Below, one piece after another: positions 60,453 through 64,000 of a DNA stretch of 64,000 nucleotides. Numbering within the stretch: position 1 is the first letter of the stretch; every line of letters begins with the position of its first letter. The stretch lies in NCBI GenBank assembly GCA_031551635.1, contig JAVBNH010000010.1, positions 79,518 to 143,517 of the forward strand. Direction: 5' to 3'. The notes beneath the pieces were generated by a model, which saw nothing but the letters and a program-made list of their open reading frames with translations, did no database searches and was not told the DNA's origin. The position numbers and the translations under genes are program-made. This DNA comes from JAVBNH01 sp031551635 (GTDB lineage: Bacteria; Bacillota; Clostridia; Oscillospirales; Acutalibacteraceae).

Positions 60453-61871
60453 TTATTTTAAGGCGAGAAGCTTTTTTCTTTGCAACAGGTAGCCTACACA
60501 AACCAACACAAAAGAGATGCTGACAAGCAGGTGCAGGGGTCTTACAGGCGGCTCCTCCCAGAAAGAATAGCCGATAATGAGGTCGGTAAATGTGAAAACA
60601 AAAAGTGTCGTCGGAGCGGCAATAATCGCGAAACGCTGAATATCCATCGAAAAAGGACGCCCAAGCTCTTTTTTAACGATATTTCTATAGAATATCGGTG
60701 CGAAAACCAAAAGAAATACCGGAACCATAATCAATAGAAGGGTAGATTCGGAAACCGCGTTGTTTGTTGAGTCCTTTATCCTGCTTTCAATCGGGCGGAT
60801 TATACTTGCCGCAAGCATAAATGTGCAGGTGACAAACATGTGGTAAGCAAAGCACCAGTATTTATTTTTCGAGCTTGGCTTTAACTTGTTTTCGACATTA
60901 GTCTCACCCATTAGGGGCGCGCGCTTCCTGAAAACAAGAAAGGCGGTTATCCCGAGACCCGCGATAAAGCCGACGGAGTATTCACAGAAGCCCCAGAAAT
61001 TACGCATGAACCATGCTGGCAAAGTTGAGGAATCAAAACTCCCTCTGAAACCGTTACTTGCGAGTACTCGCAGCAGTGCTGCGCCGACAAAGGCTATGCC
61101 GACAATTGAAAGCACTGAAAGCATTTTTTTTGCCGCACCTCTGTCCTTGAAGCCGAAAAACAGCAAGGCGCTGACGCTCAAAGCACCGACTGCGCTTGAG
61201 AAGGATGCGATGATATTGTAATAAAGCCTACCGCCTATAAAGTCCTTATTCGCATCATTGAATTTTAAATAATTGTGCATATGAAACTGCATCGGCGTTT
61301 CGCTTACACCTTTTTCAAGCAAGCCCCTCGCGAATAAATCAACGCTTTCCGGTGAGAGAACGAGTGCCATATAATGCGCCAGAAACAGCCTGAAAGCATA
61401 CATAACTACAAAATATAACGCGACGATGCTCAGCAGGTTCGCCGCCGAATACCTGCGAGGACTGAGCGTGATACCGATAAAAAATCCGAGGAATGTCATC
61501 CATGCGAAACCTGTCGTGAAAATGAGGAATACCGCATTGAGATAGCTGTAATTCTCAATTCCACCGCCTGGAGACTCAACGGTTCCGGGCAGTAGGCTCA
61601 TGATGGGCATCCACGCATTGATTGTCAGTGGTATTGAGAGTACCATCCACGGCAGAATGTCGTAGGTGAACTTTTTGCGGAAGCCGAGAAACGAAATGAT
61701 GAACAGAAAGAAAACCAGCGAGACCGGCAGCATTCCCCAAAAGGAACCGAAACCCGCATCGCCGCGAATGCGCCACATTCCCCCAAGCAGCAGCGCACCC
61801 ATCAGCGTAAGGGTTAATTTTGTGGAAAGAGAAAATTCCTTCCCCGCAGTCAGAGCAGTTTTTTCACTCAT
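60453..61871 (-). CDS. Polytopic membrane protein of unknown family
   Basis: 472 residues with roughly eleven to twelve hydrophobic segments. The first helix contains a striking polar stretch, GGMWRIRGDAGFGSFWG, where two arginines and an aspartate sit next to glycine-rich helix-packing positions. A loop PGTVESPGGGIENYSY and a histidine-rich stretch PMQFHMHNYLKF are further landmarks. I do not recognise a named family. A transporter or membrane-embedded enzyme are both possible. It stands alone, about 190 bases from the small membrane protein gene on the same strand. Confidence 0.65.
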   Translation of the reverse strand: MSEKTALTAGKEFSLSTKLTLTLMGALLLGGMWRIRGDAGFGSFWGMLPVSLVFFLFIISFLGFRKKFTYDILPWMVLSIPLTINAWMPIMSLLPGTVESPGGGIENYSYLNAVFLIFTTGFAWMTFLGFFIGITLSPRRYSAANLLSIVALYFVVMYAFRLFLAHYMALVLSPESVDLFARGLLEKGVSETPMQFHMHNYLKFNDANKDFIGGRLYYNIIASFSSAVGALSVSALLFFGFKDRGAAKKMLSVLSIVGIAFVGAALLRVLASNGFRGSFDSSTLPAWFMRNFWGFCEYSVGFIAGLGITAFLVFRKRAPLMGETNVENKLKPSSKNKYWCFAYHMFVTCTFMLAASIIRPIESRIKDSTNNAVSESTLLLIMVPVFLLVFAPIFYRNIVKKELGRPFSMDIQRFAIIAAPTTLFVFTFTDLIIGYSFWEEPPVRPLHLLVSISFVLVCVGYLLQRKKLLALK

Positions 61872-61972
61872 AAAAATACAAACCTTTCATTTTATTTTCA
61901 ACATAATTTATACAATATTATAATATATGTTAAGCATACTGTCCAGTAGTAATGAAAAAAAGACTACAATTA

Positions 61973-62077
61973 ATACCAATCTCCCATTAAAAATGCGATA
62001 TCTGAGTGACGCCGAATGCAAAAAGGCATTCGGATGAAGTCACGATAGATATCAACTATTTTAATGAAGATTGGTAT
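61973..62077. mobile_element. 105-bp inverted-repeat (MITE-like) element
   Basis: The sequence from ATACCAAT (61973) to ATTGGTAT (62077) folds back on itself over nearly its full length. Arms include ATACCAATCTCCCATTAAAA against TTTTAATGAAGATTGGTAT, then GATATC on both sides, and a central CCGAATGC-AAAAAG-GCATTCGG hairpin. No transposase is nearby, so it is called from symmetry alone. Confidence 0.6.
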
Positions 62078-62407
62078 AAGAAGCCTTTTTTATGGATAAT
62101 TGGAAAATGCAATAAATTTCAATACCTTCGCGTTAGAAGAAGTAATTTTTCGGAATTGCGGCTATCTCGAGCAAACTTGCGCCGAGCTATTCGATTGTTT
62201 TTCTCGAGGGAATATTTTAGACATAGTAAGACAGATATATTTTGTCACCCTTGAAGTGTTTTGATATTTTCAAAGTAATATTATCATCAGTTACAGTGTT
62301 AATTTTATTATAAAAATACTTGAATGATAAAACCAATCTTTTTTAAAATTGTACTTTTTAAAATATTTCAACTCCTGCCGTGAGAGTTTATTTTGGTTTT
62401 AGTCAAA
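62078..62407. other. Non-coding stretch after the inverted-repeat element
   Basis: 330 bp of AT-rich sequence between the element and the queD-like gene. One frame stays open from inside the element to 62254, but it has no ribosome site and no recognisable protein. It could be decayed sequence that arrived with the element. Confidence 0.4.
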
Positions 62408-62971
62408 CTATTTTCTGTATCCGCATTTCGGACATACTCCGTTTTCATTCAAAGCGATTCCGCATAAGGGGCAGCGGTCAAGCTCTTTACCGGGCTCATA
62501 TTCCTCTGTCGCGCCGTTTACTCCGCTTGTGAAAGTGATTTTAACGATATTCAGCTTATCTTTGAGTAAATCATAAACGATTTTTATCATTCCCTCAACC
62601 GTCATCGTTTCTTTTGTGACGACAAGGCGGCATTCGGGATATGCTGTCGCAAGCTCTGTTTTGAATGCGGGACCTTTTTGTTTGTTTGTTGGCGCTCCGT
62701 TCCTTATGCCCTGTTCGTCATAAACACTCAGAATCGCGGGAAGAAGGGGGTCATCCTCTCTTAAAATAAGTGCATGGTCAAAGTTCTGCAAGACTTCCCA
62801 GGCGGTCTTTTTTATTTCGTTACATGGGAACACCATGTTGACGCCCATATTAACGCTGTCCTCGACCTCAAGAGTCAATATTCCCGTGTGACCGTGCAAA
62901 TACTGAGCCTCGCCCTTGAAACCATAAAATCTGTGGGCATATTGTAAATCCAGTGTTGTAAAGCTTTTCAT
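62408..62971 (-). CDS. QueD/PTPS-like protein with C-terminal zinc ribbon
   Basis: A 187-residue protein of the 6-pyruvoyl-tetrahydropterin synthase superfamily. Zinc histidines are visible in LQYAHRFYGF and YLHGHTG, with the FDHALILRED and TKETMTVEGMIK motifs. The cysteine that normally precedes LHGH (KCxxLHGH in QueD) is absent; the segment reads KGEAQYLHGH. A zinc ribbon CPLCGIALNENGVCPKCGY is appended at the C-terminus. It may make a queuosine or folate precursor, or do something different. It follows the Fur-family gene on the same strand. AAGGAG precedes the ATG. Confidence 0.78.
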   Translation of the reverse strand: MKSFTTLDLQYAHRFYGFKGEAQYLHGHTGILTLEVEDSVNMGVNMVFPCNEIKKTAWEVLQNFDHALILREDDPLLPAILSVYDEQGIRNGAPTNKQKGPAFKTELATAYPECRLVVTKETMTVEGMIKIVYDLLKDKLNIVKITFTSGVNGATEEYEPGKELDRCPLCGIALNENGVCPKCGYRK

Positions 62972-63131
62972 TGTCTTTCTCCTTATAATATATTTACGGG
63001 TTTTTTTGTGCCCCGCATGCGCACTTGTCTTTGCTCTTTCCTGAAAAATTCGTTTTTGTATGCTCAGGCAAATATATTCCGCTCACGGCAGGAGCAAAAA
63101 GCAAAATTAAACCGGGAATGTTTTTGAATGT

Positions 63132-63548
63132 TTAATGTTCATTGTGTTTCAAATTTACCTTTTGTCTGTTTGAAACACATTCATCGCAAAAACCTTTAAA
63201 GATAACATCATGCCCGGTAAACTCAAAACCGTTGGTATTCAAAATTTTTTTTTCAAGCTCAGCGATAAAATCCATATCCACATCTACAACACGCCCGCAG
63301 CAAATGCATCTGGCATGATAATGGTCATGGCATAAATGGTCATAGCGGTCAGCTCCTCCGGGTATTTCGCGTTTTCGGATTTCGCCCATCTCAGAAAGCA
63401 GGTTCAGGTTTCTGTAAACCGTACCCTTGCTGATATCAGGGTGTTTTTCAACAATTGAGTTATAGACCTCGTCCGCCGTAGCGTGAGACTGCAGACTTTT
63501 AACTGTTTCAAGAACCAATGCCCGCTGAACGGTGTTGCGCTTATTCAT
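63132..63548 (-). CDS. Fur/PerR-family metalloregulator
   Basis: A 138-residue dimeric repressor sensing iron or peroxide. The winged helix contains DISKGTVYRNLNLLSEMGEI. The metal-binding part has YDHLCHDHYHARCICCGRVVDVD, and the structural zinc site is CICC...FCDEC. The short N-terminus and pattern resemble PerR more than Fur, but the distinction cannot be made safely. AAAGGG precedes the ATG. The promoter lies inside a perfect palindrome, so autoregulation is likely. Confidence 0.9.
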   Translation of the reverse strand: MNKRNTVQRALVLETVKSLQSHATADEVYNSIVEKHPDISKGTVYRNLNLLSEMGEIRKREIPGGADRYDHLCHDHYHARCICCGRVVDVDMDFIAELEKKILNTNGFEFTGHDVIFKGFCDECVSNRQKVNLKHNEH

Positions 63549-63576
63549 AAAAAATCTATCCCTTTGATTAATTGAG

Positions 63577-63601
63577 CTTATTAGTATTATATACTAATAA
63601 G
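63577..63601. promoter_or_regulatory. Palindromic operator over the fur/perR promoter
   Basis: Perfect arms CTTATTAGTAT and ATACTAATAAG around TAT. AT-rich inverted repeats like this are typical Fur/PerR boxes. It covers the -10 hexamer of the gene's own promoter, 29 bases upstream of the start codon. Confidence 0.75.
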
Positions 63602-63614
63602 TAGCATGTGTCAA
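63586..63614 (-). promoter_or_regulatory. Consensus sigma-A promoter of fur/perR
   Basis: Minus-strand TTGACA, exactly 17 bases, TATAAT: a perfect consensus match, with the -10 in the centre of the operator. Confidence 0.8.
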
Positions 63615-63742
63615 TAGTGTTTTGAAATTTTTTTGATAAGTAAAGAAACAGAATAAAAAAACCTGCTAACATACATCGATAGATTTTTTGTTTGTCTTTG
63701 CAAAATGAAATAGATGTAAGATAAAATGCGTGAGCAAAACAA

Positions 63743-63762
63743 AACGGCACCCACAAAAGTGA
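63743..63762 (-). terminator. Terminator-like hairpin after tRNA-like remnant 1
   Basis: Arms GCACTCAC and GTGGGTGC (one mismatch, TTTT loop), followed on the minus strand by CGTTTTGTTTTG. It lies about 30 bases after the first remnant. The stretch 63615-63742 shows nothing else. Confidence 0.5.
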
Positions 63763-63792
63763 GTGCGCGAATTGGGTGCAGTGTCACGCTGC

Positions 63793-63848
63793 TGATGCGA
63801 GAGACGGGACTAGAACTATTCGTCATGCGCGAAGTAGCATGGCGAGCT
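63793..63848 (-). other. tRNA-3'-end-like remnant 1
   Basis: On the minus strand a stem CGCCATGC / GCATGACG is followed by AGTTCTAGTCCCGTCTCTCG and CATCA. The end resembles a tRNA T-loop, acceptor strand and CCA, but no matching 5' half or paired T-stem is present. Confidence 0.45.
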
Positions 63849-63866
63849 AGCTATATCATACAAAAA

Positions 63867-63886
63867 AGACCGCAAAAGAGCGGTCT
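63867..63886 (-). terminator. Terminator after tRNA-like remnant 2
   Basis: AGACCGC-TCTTTT-GCGGTCT stem followed on the minus strand by a T-run, directly after the CGCACCA end of the remnant. Confidence 0.75.
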
Positions 63887-63889
63887 AGT

Positions 63890-63944
63890 TGGTGCGAGAG
63901 ACGGGACTAAAACTATGCGATAAGCGCGCAGCAGCTTATCGAGC
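63890..63944 (-). other. tRNA-3'-end-like remnant 2
   Basis: Paralogous to remnant 1: stem CGATAAGC / GCTTATCG, then AGTTTTAGTCCCGTCTCTCG and CACCA. The stem sequence differs from remnant 1 but pairing is kept. The rest of the window (63945-64000) shows no feature. Confidence 0.45.
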
Positions 63945-64000
63945 TTGCTTAAATACATAAATAAAAGGTCGGCAGAAAGGCGTTGAGGTACAGGCTGGTG

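Noticed and set aside
62006..62254. 82-codon plus-strand open frame starting inside the inverted-repeat element
   Set aside because: No ribosome site, first third is palindrome sequence, composition unlike a protein and no recognisable motif.
63726..63923. 65-codon plus-strand open frame over the tRNA-like remnants
   Set aside because: It reads as ETGLE and ARDGTKT, the familiar spurious translation of tRNA-like 3' ends in reverse; no ribosome site.

Overview
The window looks like a chromosomal segment of a spore-forming, low-to-moderate-GC Firmicute, most likely a gut or rumen Clostridia (Oscillospirales-like). The signs are spmA/spmB and an AbrB-type regulator, RNase J, a tilS-hpt-ftsH block, Ktr potassium uptake, a KduI/KduD pectin route, threonine-rich exported proteins and dockerin-like repeats. 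I see no phage, plasmid, CRISPR array, rRNA or intact tRNA gene. The taxonomic placement is inference from gene content.

Layout. 1-3.5 kb: a partial unknown gene, isocitrate dehydrogenase and aconitase, all on the minus strand, with two perfect palindromes between icd and acn. 3.5-8 kb: a DUF2079 membrane protein, a secreted metallophosphatase and spmB/spmA. 8-12.3 kb: an AbrB-like regulator, a secreted alkaline phosphatase, a TSCPD protein and ktrB-ktrA. 12.4-14.6 kb: a WG-repeat lipoprotein and an LRR/dockerin-like secreted protein. 14.6-23.8 kb: a long minus-strand run rplI-dnaB-tilS-hpt-ftsH, followed without a clear break by a GH78 alpha-L-rhamnosidase, a PHP hydrolase and rnhA. 24-34 kb: RNase J, a fused nucleotidyltransferase/phosphomannomutase-like protein, a ceramidase-like secreted hydrolase, ilvE, an unknown 104-residue protein and a foldase.

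34.2-44.4 kb is a pectin (rhamnogalacturonan) utilisation module. The plus-strand arm holds an unrecognised 696-residue (heparinase-like) protein, a GH105 hydrolase, a sugar isomerase/epimerase, a GPH sugar transporter and a DapA/NAL-family aldolase. The convergent minus-strand arm holds a DUF4038 (GH140-like) glycosidase, kduI and kduD. Together they could import unsaturated pectic oligosaccharides, cleave them, and convert the unsaturated uronate to 2-keto-3-deoxygluconate. The aldolase may then split that product without a kinase. 44.4-59.8 kb continues the carbohydrate theme with YfhO, GH38, bioY, GH127, a MATE transporter, a ferredoxin-like protein, a GH94-like phosphorylase and cysK. The end holds two membrane proteins, an inverted-repeat element, a QueD/PTPS-like protein with a zinc ribbon, and a Fur/PerR regulator whose promoter lies inside a perfect palindrome.

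The least expected content is intergenic. A 77-bp element with a perfect 11-bp-arm hairpin occurs four times complete and twice shortened. It nearly always starts at or just after a stop codon and has the same orientation as that gene; in two cases its TTAG end supplies the stop codon. A second class is a set of six short arrays, unrelated in sequence but all with an exact 7-bp period. One starts in the end of a 77-bp element and two overlap stop codons. Two tRNA-3'-end-like remnants, each followed by a terminator-like hairpin, lie at the right edge.
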